From assembly GCA_905616455.1 (NCBI GenBank), contig CAJQSW010000009.1, positions 94,529-158,528 on the forward strand: DNA of 64,000 nucleotides, read 5' to 3'. The notes beneath the pieces were generated by a model, which made no database searches, had not been told where the DNA came from, and was given only the letters and a program-made list of their open reading frames with translations. Source of the DNA: an uncultured Candidatus Pelagibacter sp. (GTDB lineage: Bacteria; Pseudomonadota; Alphaproteobacteria; Pelagibacterales; Pelagibacteraceae). Of the stretch, positions 27,106 through 35,848 are shown one piece after another; position 1 is the first letter of the stretch; every line of letters begins with the position of its first letter. Both the position numbers and the translations under genes were made by a program.

Positions 27106-28095
27106 ATGAAAAAAAGCATCATTAAAAAACTATTTATTAAGCTTTCAAAAGTTTTGGGTTATGAGATAATTGATCAAAGTGATTTTAGTTCACCAACGCT
27201 TCAGAAAGAATTAAACGAAGATCTTTCAACCATAAATGAAAAATCAATTGTTTTACCATTGGGTGAAGTAAAAATTACCAAAAAAGTAAGTACTGTACTT
27301 ATTATATTTAGAACTAACACTGATATTGAGATATGGGATCAAAATAAAAAGAGATTATTTGAAGAACCAAAAATTGAATATTCGATAAGAGCTTTAAAAT
27401 CACTAATAAGATCAATTAATTTTTCTAAAACAAAATACTCAAATATTAAATTTAAAACAATAATTGTTGATGATAAATCCAAAGAAGAAAATTTAAACAA
27501 GATTAAGAAGCTTATAGATAGAAGTGGTTTAGATATAATTATTACACCTTTAAACCATGAGAAATATAAAGATACGATCAAAAAACAAAAGAACGATCAA
27601 ACCTTTTCAAATCTAGCAAGTTTGCTTCAATCTTATGAACTGGGAAAAGAACATGGTGAAGATTTAGTTTTCTTTGTTGAAGATGATTACTTACACTTTG
27701 AACCTATGATGGAAGAAATGATTGCATCATATGAAAGAATAGCTTCACAAGTTAATAAAGATATTTTTATGTGTCCTGCTGATTATCCATATTTGTATAT
27801 GAACAATGAAAAAACAAATATTCTAATTGGAAATAAAAGACATTGGAGAACAATCAACCAAACTCTATGTACATTCATGACTACAAAGTCTTTATTAGAT
27901 AAGTATTGGGATAATTTTTATAATACTTGCTTAGATAGAAATGATCCTTTTGAAAAACACTTAAATGAAATCTATTCAAAAGAATTTTGCATCTCACCTT
28001 TAAAAAGTCTTTCTTTACATTTAACAAATGTAAATTCTAGCTACGGGCTATCACCTTTTATTGATTACAAAAAACTTTGGGATGAAAATGAATGA
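27106..28095 (+). CDS. glycosyltransferase-like protein (GT-A type)
   Basis: The 329-residue cytosolic protein has GT-A-like features: a nucleotide-binding strand FKTIIVDDKSKEENL near residue 125 and an acidic metal motif FFVEDDYLHFEPMMEEM near 189, which could serve as the DXD element. The C-terminal half contains DRNDPFEKHLNEIYSK. The acceptor is unknown; surface glycan assembly is likely. Its last codons overlap the start region of the decayed ORF by about 14 bases. Confidence 0.65.
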   Translation: MKKSIIKKLFIKLSKVLGYEIIDQSDFSSPTLQKELNEDLSTINEKSIVLPLGEVKITKKVSTVLIIFRTNTDIEIWDQNKKRLFEEPKIEYSIRALKSLIRSINFSKTKYSNIKFKTIIVDDKSKEENLNKIKKLIDRSGLDIIITPLNHEKYKDTIKKQKNDQTFSNLASLLQSYELGKEHGEDLVFFVEDDYLHFEPMMEEMIASYERIASQVNKDIFMCPADYPYLYMNNEKTNILIGNKRHWRTINQTLCTFMTTKSLLDKYWDNFYNTCLDRNDPFEKHLNEIYSKEFCISPLKSLSLHLTNVNSSYGLSPFIDYKKLWDENE

Positions 28096-28563
28096 ATTTG
28101 TTATTACAAAATTTAGTGATGATAAAGTAATTTCACTATATCCAAAAATATTAAAGGAATTAAAAAATCGAAATATTATTAGAACTAATAATCTAGTTTG
28201 AGATCTAGGAGAATATTGATGTATAAAAAAATATAACGAAATTAGTGGTCTACCAAAACTAAAGGATGCACCAAAAAGCAAAAAAAATATAGATGCTATT
28301 AGTGTAAATGGAGAAAGATATGCAATTAAATCAACATCTGGATCAGGTACCGGAGTTTTTGCAAGTATTGCCACAGATGATGATACTAAATTTTTTTTGA
28401 ATATTTAATTTTAGTAATTTTCGATAAAGACTACACCTTAAAAGAAATCTTTGAATTAAATTGGGAACAATTTTTAAAATTTAGAAGATTGAAGCCTCCA
28501 GAAAATAAGCGGAATACTCCAATCACAAAAAATCTTAAATTTGACGCTAAAAAAATTTTTTAA
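28082..28563 (+). pseudogene. decayed ORF with two in-frame TGA codons and a frameshift
   Basis: Reading from the ATG at 28082 or 28088 gives a coherent protein interrupted by TGA at 28199-28201 and 28217-28219. It then stops just after a T8 run at 28391-28398. Adding one T there (or removing two) continues the frame through FEYLILVIFDKDYTLKEIFELNWEQFLKF to TAA at 28563. The joined product is about 160 residues. The blocks DLGEY, NIDAISVNGERYAIKSTSGSGTGVF and ELNWEQFLKFRR recall nuclease-fold proteins found near restriction or defence genes, with the stops at VGDxGEYL-like positions. I am not certain of the family. Standard decoding is used elsewhere, with TGA stops in recX and DUF3553, so recoding is unlikely. 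Confidence 0.65.
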
Positions 28564-28621
28564 TTAAAAGGCTTCAATAAAAGGGCTTATTATATAGCTA
28601 TCAGTGAGGTATATTAGATTC

Positions 28622-29923
28622 TTAATCTCTGATTGCGTAAGCTCTTACACCAATTTCAGCAACATCTGTTCCAAGTTTTTCAGCTTCTTTACTGATACGT
28701 AAACCAACAGTTGCTTTCAAAGTTTTAAAGATAATAAATGAAAGTACAAAACTGAAAGAACAAACTGCTAAGACACCTGTAAATTGAGTTCCAAAAGATG
28801 TATCTGGATTAGTAATTGGAGCAATTAATGTTCCAAATATTCCTGAGAACATATGAACTGGAATAGCACCAACAACATCATCAAGTCCCCTTCTTTCTAA
28901 AAATTTTGTACCAAAGTACATTATTAAAGATCCAATTGAACCGATGGCTATGGCTAAACCTGGTGTAGGATTAAGAGGTTCGGCAGTGATTGCGACTAAA
29001 CCAGCTAATGCACCATTCAACATCATGACCACATCTGTTTTTCTATCTAACAATCTTGTAACTATGGCACCTGTTACAACTCCTCCGGCACCAGCAAGGT
29101 GAGTGTTCATCGCAATTTTACTTATAGCTGTCACATCATCAAATGTTCCCATTTGAAGTTGGCTAAAGCCATTAAATCCAAACCATCCAAACCATAATAA
29201 AAATGTTCCAAGTGTAACTAGGGGAATACTTGAGGCTGCAAAAGGAACTAATGATTTAGTTTCTCCTTTTTTTCCAAACCTTCCTTCTCTTGCACCTAAA
29301 ACTATTACACCTGCTAAAGCTGCAGAACCACCACATGCATGCACTAGAGTTGATCCTGCAAAATCAGAAAATCCTAATGTTGCTAGCCAGCCACCACCCC
29401 ACTGCCAACCCATTGAAATTGGGTAAATAAATCCACCCATTAATGCTGCAAAAATAAAGAAAGGCCATATTTTAATTCTTTCAGCAACTGCACCTGAAAC
29501 TATAGATACTGTTGCACAAACAAACATTGCTTGAAAAAACCAATCTGAACTATCTGAATAACCTGTTTCAATACTTGAATTAGCGCTCCAAATTTCAAGG
29601 GTTCCTATAAAACCACCCTCTGGTATTCCGTATGCTAAATTATAACCAAATAAAAAAAATACGATTGAACAGATTGCAAATTTTCCTACATTTTTTGCTG
29701 CAATGGTGGACACACTTTTTGTAGTAACCAAGCCACATTCAAGCATACAAAAACCTGCCGCCATTAATGCAACTAAAACTGAACCTATATAAAATGCTAA
29801 AGTATTAAAGATATACTGGCCTTCTGCTGATATTGTTGTTTCAGCATTACTAGCACTACACATGCTTAGTAAGAATAATAAACTAATAATTGGTGCTGTT
29901 ATAATTTTAATTTTTTTTGTCAT
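28622..29923 (-). CDS. amtB: ammonium transporter, Amt family
   Basis: The 433-residue protein has a signal peptide (cleavage near ASNA, residue 27) and eleven membrane helices. It carries Amt signatures: DFAGSTLVHACGGSAALAGVIVLGAREGRFGK, containing the first pore His, and NTHLAGAGGVVTGA with the second. The conserved FFQAMFVCATVSIVSGAVAERIK is also present. Amt proteins conduct ammonium across the inner membrane; their PII partner GlnK is not encoded next to it here. The upstream region holds two hairpins and no coding sequence back to the HU gene. Confidence 0.96.
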   Translation of the reverse strand: MTKKIKIITAPIISLLFLLSMCSASNAETTISAEGQYIFNTLAFYIGSVLVALMAAGFCMLECGLVTTKSVSTIAAKNVGKFAICSIVFFLFGYNLAYGIPEGGFIGTLEIWSANSSIETGYSDSSDWFFQAMFVCATVSIVSGAVAERIKIWPFFIFAALMGGFIYPISMGWQWGGGWLATLGFSDFAGSTLVHACGGSAALAGVIVLGAREGRFGKKGETKSLVPFAASSIPLVTLGTFLLWFGWFGFNGFSQLQMGTFDDVTAISKIAMNTHLAGAGGVVTGAIVTRLLDRKTDVVMMLNGALAGLVAITAEPLNPTPGLAIAIGSIGSLIMYFGTKFLERRGLDDVVGAIPVHMFSGIFGTLIAPITNPDTSFGTQFTGVLAVCSFSFVLSFIIFKTLKATVGLRISKEAEKLGTDVAEIGVRAYAIRD

Positions 29924-29995
29924 TAAGATCCCCGAATTAAGTAATCACTTGTATTCTGGTCTTAGTTTTAATCTAATGCTGATGTGTAAAAAGGG

Positions 29996-30014
29996 GTATG
30001 CTGTATTCGCATAC
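29996..30014 (-). terminator. possible terminator hairpin after the HU gene
   Basis: GTATGC (29996-30001) and GCATAC (30009-30014) form a 6-bp stem with a 7-base loop. On the minus strand the stem is followed by CCCCTTTTT, which is T-rich enough for a weak Rho-independent terminator. It lies about 60 bases after the HU stop and about 70 bases before the amtB start, so it could end hup transcripts or attenuate amtB. Confidence 0.4.
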
Positions 30015-30017
30015 ACT

Positions 30018-30050
30018 AACAGCCTTATTACATTACTGTAAAAGGCTGTT
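30018..30050 (-). other. strong hairpin between hup and amtB
   Basis: AACAGCCTT (30018-30026) pairs with AAGGCTGTT (30042-30050). Inside it TTACA and TGTAA extend the stem, leaving a 4-base loop and a single bulged base. This is one of the most stable-looking structures in the window. Neither strand has a good T-run after it, so it may be a 3'-end stabiliser or part of a leader rather than a simple terminator. Confidence 0.5.
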
Positions 30051-30074
30051 AATTAAATTCAATCGAGACTTTAT

Positions 30075-30350
30075 TTATTTATTGAACATCTCTTTAAGTG
30101 ACTTAGCTGGTAAAAACTTAACCTTTTGAGAGGCACCGATTTGAATTTGCTCTCCAGTTCTAGGATTTCTTCCAACTCTAGCTTTTCTTTTTGCTACTTT
30201 GTAAGTTCCAAATCCAGCAATTTTCACTGTATCATCACCTTTTAAAGCATCTAGAATAGTGTTTGTAATTGTATCAAAAGTTCGCTCAGCATCAGCTTTA
30301 CTTAGGTTTAGAGAACCTGAAAGTTGTGCAATTAATTGTTTTTTGTTCAT
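30075..30350 (-). CDS. hup: HU-family DNA-binding protein
   Basis: The 91-residue protein is a full-length HU homologue. It has the helical N-terminus MNKKQLIAQLSGSLNLSKADAERTFD, the beta-arm motif GFGTYKVAKRKARVGRNPRTGEQIQI and the C-terminal KVKFLPAKSLKEMFN. HU bends and compacts DNA without strong sequence preference. IHF is less likely because the arm motif is the HU type. The gene is monocistronic by spacing, with hairpins downstream. Confidence 0.94.
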   Translation of the reverse strand: MNKKQLIAQLSGSLNLSKADAERTFDTITNTILDALKGDDTVKIAGFGTYKVAKRKARVGRNPRTGEQIQIGASQKVKFLPAKSLKEMFNK

Positions 30351-30513
30351 TTTTTAGCTCCGGTTTTATTGATTATTTCTCTTTATTTTACATAAAAGCC
30401 TATAAATCAAGCTTTTTATTAGTGTCTACTTAAATAAAAACAGCTATATATGGTAATTTGTTAAATTAATGTTGATTTTAATGGTTTATTTAACTTTAGA
30501 AAAAACCTAATAA

Positions 30514-31623
30514 CTAGAATAAACCAAGGTCTTTTATGTCATTAAACGTTGTAAAAAACATCAATGATAGCAATAAAAACATTCCGATTCGAAAAAAGCC
30601 CTCTTGAACCTTTTGGCTTAAAGGGCGTCCTAGTATTTTTTCAATACTATAAAACATTAAGTGTCCACCATCTAACATTGGAATTGGGAATAAGTTTATT
30701 AAGCCTAAACTAATTGAGATATAAGCCATTAAACTAATAAATGGTAGAATGCCAAATTCTGCAACCTGGCCACTGATTTTTGCTATTCTAATTGGCCCTC
30801 CTAACTGTGAACTATCACCAGAACCAGAGATCACGCTCCCAATGTATTTAAGAGAGGAAACACTTACATAATAAACTTCATTAACTGCATAAAATAGAGC
30901 TTTAGCTGGACCTAATTTAACATGGTTTATCTCATTATTATAAGCTCCAAGCTTAATACCAACCATGCGCTTAGTTATTTTGTTGCCAAGATTATCTTCA
31001 CTTTCAACAAGGTTAGGTTTTACCTCAAACATCAGATCTTGATCATACCTGTTCACTGTAAAACTGATAATTTCATCCGTAGACATCATAATAAATTTTG
31101 ACACCTCCATGATGCTTTTTACTTTATTGCCGTCGATTGAAACAATAATATCCTTGTTTTTAAGGCCAGCAACCATTGCGGGGCTATTTTTTTGAACTTC
31201 ATTAATAACTGCTGGGGTAAAATCTTTTCCTGCAAAAATATATACAGAGAAAAATATGAGAATTGCTAATAAAAAGTTAGCTAATGGACCACCAAATACA
31301 ATTAGTGCTCTTTGGTATAATGGTTTTAATACAAACAATTTATCTTGGTCTTCTTTATTATATTCTTTTATAATTTTTTCATTATCAGCTTGGCTATAAA
31401 CGTTTCTATCACCAAAAAATTTAACATAACCACCGAGTGGTATTATACAAATCTTCCAACGAGTGCCTGACTTATCGTTCCAGCCAAATAATTCTTTACC
31501 AAAACCTATTGAAAAATCTGTTATTCCAACTCCAAATCGTTTAGCAAAATAATAGTGTCCGTATTCATGTATAAATACTACAACTAGAATTAAAGCTAAA
31601 AATGGTAAAATGTAAGAAAGCAT
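30514..31623 (-). CDS. rseP: RIP metalloprotease RseP (site-2 protease)
   Basis: The 369-residue membrane protease has the zinc motif HEYGH (residues 19-23) in the first helix, GGYVKFFGD, FGGPLANFLLAILIFF in the second core helix, a single PDZ domain (about 120-200) and NLFPIPMLDGGH in the third core helix. RseP cuts within membranes, for example anti-sigma factors and signal peptide remnants. Only one PDZ is visible, whereas E. coli RseP has two. The usual neighbours dxr and bamA are absent; here it lies beside an ABC-2 exporter on the same strand. Confidence 0.93.
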   Translation of the reverse strand: MLSYILPFLALILVVVFIHEYGHYYFAKRFGVGITDFSIGFGKELFGWNDKSGTRWKICIIPLGGYVKFFGDRNVYSQADNEKIIKEYNKEDQDKLFVLKPLYQRALIVFGGPLANFLLAILIFFSVYIFAGKDFTPAVINEVQKNSPAMVAGLKNKDIIVSIDGNKVKSIMEVSKFIMMSTDEIISFTVNRYDQDLMFEVKPNLVESEDNLGNKITKRMVGIKLGAYNNEINHVKLGPAKALFYAVNEVYYVSVSSLKYIGSVISGSGDSSQLGGPIRIAKISGQVAEFGILPFISLMAYISISLGLINLFPIPMLDGGHLMFYSIEKILGRPLSQKVQEGFFRIGMFLLLSLMFFTTFNDIKDLGLF

Positions 31624-31672
31624 AGTTATTTAATATTACTTTTTATTGATAAATTTTTCTAGATTAAAATAA

Positions 31673-32440
31673 TTAATTTTTGATATTATAACCTTTTTTC
31701 AATAATACTGAGACAGAGACCACACAAATCATTAGAAACAACACCATTGATCCTACACTTATCCAAATATTAAAATCTGATATTCCATAAAATGAAAATC
31801 TTAGTCCATCAATTAAATAAACTACTGGATTAAAATAACTCACTGTTTGCCAGATAGGAGGCAGCATGTCTAAAGAATATAAACTTCCACCCAAAAATAC
31901 CATTGGTGTAATAACTAACGATGGAACAATGGACATCTGCTCAAAGTTTGAACTAAGAACACCAATTAAAAATCCAAATAAAGCAAACGTAAATGAAACT
32001 AATATTAATAAGAAAATCATTAATAAGGGGTATTCAACTGTCACATCAACAAAAAATGAAGCAGTTAAATAGATTACAGCTCCTACAATTAATGTTTTAG
32101 TTGCTCCAGCTCCAACAAAAGCGAGAACAATTTCAAGTGACGAAATAGGTGCTGCTAAAATTTCATTAATAGTTCCATTAAATTTAGGAAAAAATATTCC
32201 AAAGGACGTATTACTAATTGCTTGAGTTAATAAAGTAAGCATCAATAATCCTGGTACGATGTATGAACCATAACTAACACCGTCTATTTTTTGAATATAG
32301 CTTCCAATGACAGAGCCAAAAACTACAAAATATAATGATGTAGAGATTACTGGTGAAAGAAGAGATTGACCTAAGGTTCTTCTAAATCTATTCATTTCAT
32401 GAATATATATGGCTTTAAATCCATAATAATTAATTTTCAT
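31673..32440 (-). CDS. ABC-2 type transporter permease (YadH-like)
   Basis: The 255-residue protein has six membrane helices and the ABC-2 signature [22 protein letters not shown] in the cytoplasmic loop and [19 protein letters not shown] near the C-terminus. It pairs with the ATPase encoded upstream with an 11-base overlap. The family exports lipids, polysaccharides or drugs; the substrate is unknown. Confidence 0.88.
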   Translation of the reverse strand: MKINYYGFKAIYIHEMNRFRRTLGQSLLSPVISTSLYFVVFGSVIGSYIQKIDGVSYGSYIVPGLLMLTLLTQAISNTSFGIFFPKFNGTINEILAAPISSLEIVLAFVGAGATKTLIVGAVIYLTASFFVDVTVEYPLLMIFLLILVSFTFALFGFLIGVLSSNFEQMSIVPSLVITPMVFLGGSLYSLDMLPPIWQTVSYFNPVVYLIDGLRFSFYGISDFNIWISVGSMVLFLMICVVSVSVLLKKGYNIKN

Positions 32441-33365
32441 TATTCTCCTTAACTAAATCAACAAAAATTTTTTCTAATGAACTTTGTTCTGTTATCAGAT
32501 CTTTTAATCTTAAGCCTGCATCTTTTATGCCTTTCAATAAATCAGTAATACCAGTTTTTTCAGCTTGAACATTATAGGTGTAAACTAAAGACATATTGTT
32601 TTTACCTATATCTAAATTATATTTGGATAAACCCTCTGGAATTTTTAAAATCTTATCCTGAAGCTCTACTGTTAATTTTTTATGACCCATTTTCTTAATT
32701 AATTCCTTTTTGTTTTCGACTACGATGATTTCACCTTGATTAATCACGGCTACACGGTCAGCTATAGCTTCTGCCTCTTCAATATAATGAGTAGTTAAGA
32801 TAATAGTAACCCCTGTTTTTCTCAATTCTTCAACCACGAGCCACATATCTTTTCTAAGCTCAACATCTACACCAGCTGTTGGTTCATCTAAAAATAATAT
32901 TTTTGGTTCATGAGATAAAGCTTTGGCAATTAAAACTCTTCTCTTCATTCCACCTGACAATTGTCTTAATCTTTGTTCTTTTTTATCCCATAAGCTTAAG
33001 TCCTTTAAAATTTTTTCAATATGTTCTGGTTTTGGAGATTTACCATAAAGTCCTCTTGAATAAGATACCGTATCAAAAACAGTTTCAAAGGATTCTAAAT
33101 TTAACTCTTGAGGAACCATTCCTATTCTGGACCTTGTTTCACGGTAATCTTTAATAATATCAAAACCGTCAATAGTAACTGTTCCAGACGAGGGAGTAAC
33201 AATCCCACAAATTATACTAATTAACGTTGTCTTGCCCGCACCATTTGGTCCAAGCATTGCAAGAATTTCACCTTGTTTAACTTTAAGACTAACTTTCTTG
33301 AGTGCACTAAAGCTATTGTCGTATACTTTTGATAGGTCGCTAATAACTATTTGATTTTCTGACAT
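32430..33365 (-). CDS. ABC-2 type transporter ATPase (YadG/daunorubicin type)
   Basis: The 311-residue ATPase has Walker [10 protein letters not shown] (about residues 38-46), the signature [15 protein letters not shown], Walker [13 protein letters not shown] and the switch His in [11 protein letters not shown]. The extra C-terminal domain of about 90 residues is typical of DrrA/YadG-type exporters. It forms an exporter with the downstream permease. The 226-base divergent gap to the thiV riboswitch must carry its promoter. Confidence 0.92.
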   Translation of the reverse strand: MSENQIVISDLSKVYDNSFSALKKVSLKVKQGEILAMLGPNGAGKTTLISIICGIVTPSSGTVTIDGFDIIKDYRETRSRIGMVPQELNLESFETVFDTVSYSRGLYGKSPKPEHIEKILKDLSLWDKKEQRLRQLSGGMKRRVLIAKALSHEPKILFLDEPTAGVDVELRKDMWLVVEELRKTGVTIILTTHYIEEAEAIADRVAVINQGEIIVVENKKELIKKMGHKKLTVELQDKILKIPEGLSKYNLDIGKNNMSLVYTYNVQAEKTGITDLLKGIKDAGLRLKDLITEQSSLEKIFVDLVKENNEN

Positions 33366-33521
33366 TTATAGAGGGTATATAGTTATTAATAGTCTTATTA
33401 CAATTAATTGAGACATATACATACTTTTAGGTCTGTTTAATTAAAGTTTATAAAAAAAAAATTGACTTAATTAAGTCTCTAATTTAATAAAAACTTATAT
33501 TTTTTTTTAAAGAATATCAGA

Positions 33522-33588
33522 TTCTGGGGTGCTGTAAAAAGCTGAGAATATACCCAAAGAACCTGTTGTATAATCACAACGAAGGGAA
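33522..33588 (+). promoter_or_regulatory. TPP (thi-box) riboswitch
   Basis: The leader contains the TPP riboswitch core in order: TTCTGGGGTGC, a short P3 loop, GCTGAGA, ATACCC, GAACCTG, a TTGT/ACAA hairpin and CGAAGGGAA. These match the thi-box consensus, including the pyrimidine-sensing CTGAGA and the pyrophosphate-binding side. Its 3' strand, GAAGGGA, is also the Shine-Dalgarno sequence about six bases before the thiV-type start. TPP binding should therefore hide the ribosome site directly. The rest of the gap (33366-33521) is AT-rich and shows only likely promoter sequence. Confidence 0.93.
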
Positions 33589-33591
33589 AAA

Positions 33592-35085
33592 ATGAACACA
33601 GTATACCTAGATCAAACAACTACTATAATTACTCTACTTTTAACTTCATTAGCTTTTGCAGTTATTGGAATAGTTTACTCGAAGGGTAAACTTTCAATTA
33701 ACTCATATTTAAATGCTGATAGATCAATTGGTAAAAGATCTTTAACAGCATCGTTAGTTGCATCATGCTTTGGTGTTTGGATTTTAATTGGTCCATCTGA
33801 GGCTGCCACTTGGGGTGGCTTGGGTGCTATAATTGGTTACGGTTTAGGTCAAGCTCTACCTTTCTTAGCTTTCATCACAATCGGTCAAAGAATGAGAAAA
33901 ATTATGCCTAATGGTAATACTCTTACTCAATTTGTTTTAATAAGATTCGGTAAAGCAATGTTTCGTTTGGTTTTATTATTAACAATAATGTACATGTTTG
34001 TATATTTTGCAGCAGAAGTTACAGCGATTGCAAAAGTTGTTAATCTAATGTCTGGGTTTCCTCTTTGGCAAACTTCGCTTGTTATAATAGTTGCTACTCT
34101 ATCGTACACTCTTTATGGAGGGCTAAGAGCTTCAATTTTTACAGATAAAATTCAATTTATTATAATTATAATTTTATTAATATTTGCTTTTAACCATATT
34201 TTTAATTCTGGAAATAATACTTTTTCAATGGATTTGATTAATGAAAAAGCTGGAACACTAATGAGTGGTAAATATTTTTATGGTTACACTGCTGGATTAA
34301 CTTTCTTCATTGCCGTTTTTGCAACCAACTTATTTGATCAAGGTGTTTGGCAAAGAGTATTTGCAGCTAAAAGTTCAGATGATTTGAGAAAGGGATTTAT
34401 GTCTGCCTTCTTTATTGTAATTCCATTTATGCTTATTTTAGGTTTTTTTGGAATTCTTGCAGTATCAGTTGATAAAGCAGCAGATCCTAGTACTTTATTT
34501 TTCTCTCTTTTACTTGAACCATTTTCTGGAACTAATACTTTACTAACTATTTCAATTTTAATTTTAGTCTTAGCTTTAGTGATTAGTAGTATGGATACAC
34601 TTATTAATGCGATCTCAAGTACAATTATTATTGAAGGAAATAAATTCATTAGCCTAAAAAACAATAATAGTTACCTTTCACTTTCAAGATATCTGATATG
34701 TGGTTTATCTATAATTGTTTTTTTAATAGCATCAAAAGGATATAGCGTATTATTTATGTTCTTATTTGCAGATTTATTGTGTTGTGCTGCAGTCTTTCCT
34801 ATTTTTTATGGAATGTTTAGAGGTGACGCTAATGAGAGACTTTCTTTAATATCTGTTATAATAGGTTTGGTTTGGGGTCTTCTATTATTCCCTAATCAGA
34901 CATTTGATAAAAGTATCTTAATTGGTGGATTAATTCCTGTTGATGCTTTTCCACTATGGATTTCAACAGCATTATTATTTTGGTCTTTTGTTTTAGCAAC
35001 ATTCACACCAATGATAACATTATTGGTCTTTAAAAAAGATGCTAAGTTTAATTTTTCTAAAATTAAAACTTTGATTAAGGAATAG
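33592..35085 (+). CDS. thiV: SSS-family transporter, probable thiamin pyrimidine (HMP) importer ThiV
   Basis: This 497-residue sodium/solute symporter has about thirteen membrane helices. A Na/solute-symporter pattern is seen in TLYGGLRASIFTDKIQFIIII and NLFDQGVWQRVFAAKSSDDLRKGF. The TPP riboswitch directly upstream links it to thiamin. In Candidatus Pelagibacter ubique an SSS transporter named ThiV under a TPP riboswitch is proposed to import HMP, the pyrimidine precursor that the cell cannot make. The downstream tenA gene, overlapping by one base, strengthens that role. Confidence 0.85.
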   Translation: MNTVYLDQTTTIITLLLTSLAFAVIGIVYSKGKLSINSYLNADRSIGKRSLTASLVASCFGVWILIGPSEAATWGGLGAIIGYGLGQALPFLAFITIGQRMRKIMPNGNTLTQFVLIRFGKAMFRLVLLLTIMYMFVYFAAEVTAIAKVVNLMSGFPLWQTSLVIIVATLSYTLYGGLRASIFTDKIQFIIIIILLIFAFNHIFNSGNNTFSMDLINEKAGTLMSGKYFYGYTAGLTFFIAVFATNLFDQGVWQRVFAAKSSDDLRKGFMSAFFIVIPFMLILGFFGILAVSVDKAADPSTLFFSLLLEPFSGTNTLLTISILILVLALVISSMDTLINAISSTIIIEGNKFISLKNNNSYLSLSRYLICGLSIIVFLIASKGYSVLFMFLFADLLCCAAVFPIFYGMFRGDANERLSLISVIIGLVWGLLLFPNQTFDKSILIGGLIPVDAFPLWISTALLFWSFVLATFTPMITLLVFKKDAKFNFSKIKTLIKE

Positions 35086-35747
35086 TGGACATTTACAATA
35101 ATAAAAAAACTTATTTTTATAAATTAAAGAGTAGCTGCAATAAAGAATGGTCTGAATATACTAATCATAAATTTTTATCTGATCTAGTTAGTAATAAACT
35201 ACCTGATAGAAATTTTAAAAAGTACTTAATTCAAGATTATGTCTTTTTACATCAATTCCTTAAAATTTTATCACTAAGTGTCTATAAATCTAATTCGTTT
35301 GATGAAATTAGTAGATCGGTAAATTTTATTAAAGGGATTGATTATGAAATTAAACTTCATGTAAACTACTGTAAGAAATGGAAAATACCTCTTAGTTCTC
35401 TTAATGATATTAAGGTTGAGAAAGATAATAGTGCTTACACAGATCACGTATTGAGCGTAGGTAAAAATGGTAATAATCTCGATATATTTTCATGTTTATC
35501 TCCATGTATCATTGGCTATGGTGAGATTGGATTTAATCTTTCAAAAATTAAAAATTGGAAAAAAGGTAAATATAGTTCGTGGATTAAGATGTACTCATCA
35601 AAAGAATACCAGCAAGTAGCCAAAGATAATATTGACTATCTAGATATTCTTTTTAAAAATAATAAAGATAAAAATTTAACTAAAATTAAAAAAAATTTTA
35701 AAAAATCTACTATTCTTGAAAGAAATTTTTGGGAATGTTTCATTTAA
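35085..35747 (+). CDS. tenA: TenA-family thiaminase II / aminopyrimidine hydrolase
   Basis: The 220-residue all-helical protein fits TenA in length and pattern: WSEYTNHKFLSDLVSNKLPDRNFKKYLIQDYVFL, then a second-half CLSPCIIGYGEIG and YSSKEYQQVAKDNIDYLD. TenA hydrolyses aminopyrimidine thiamin breakdown products to HMP. The usual TenA active-site Cys may correspond to a Cys in the CLSPC segment. The start is GTG, overlapping the thiV stop as TAGTG, so translation is coupled and both genes fall under the riboswitch. The gap after it (35748-35848) holds only a TATAAT at 35835-35840. Confidence 0.85.
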   Translation: MDIYNNKKTYFYKLKSSCNKEWSEYTNHKFLSDLVSNKLPDRNFKKYLIQDYVFLHQFLKILSLSVYKSNSFDEISRSVNFIKGIDYEIKLHVNYCKKWKIPLSSLNDIKVEKDNSAYTDHVLSVGKNGNNLDIFSCLSPCIIGYGEIGFNLSKIKNWKKGKYSSWIKMYSSKEYQQVAKDNIDYLDILFKNNKDKNLTKIKKNFKKSTILERNFWECFI

Positions 35748-35848
35748 AATTTAATTATTAACAAATCATTACTAGTTATCCTTTAAAATAATCTTGATGT
35801 GTGTAAAATTTTTATTTTTTATTAGTTAATTAGGTATAATAAACGTTA

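Noticed and set aside
28199..28219. Reading the two TGA codons as tryptophan or selenocysteine.
   Set aside because: TGA is used as a normal stop in this window (recX and DUF3553), no SECIS-like element is seen, and a frameshift in the same ORF points to decay.
28051..28374. 107-codon minus-strand frame over the decayed ORF.
   Set aside because: The plus strand here carries a coherent protein signal across the lesions, whereas the minus frame is hydrophobic low-complexity sequence typical of a shadow.
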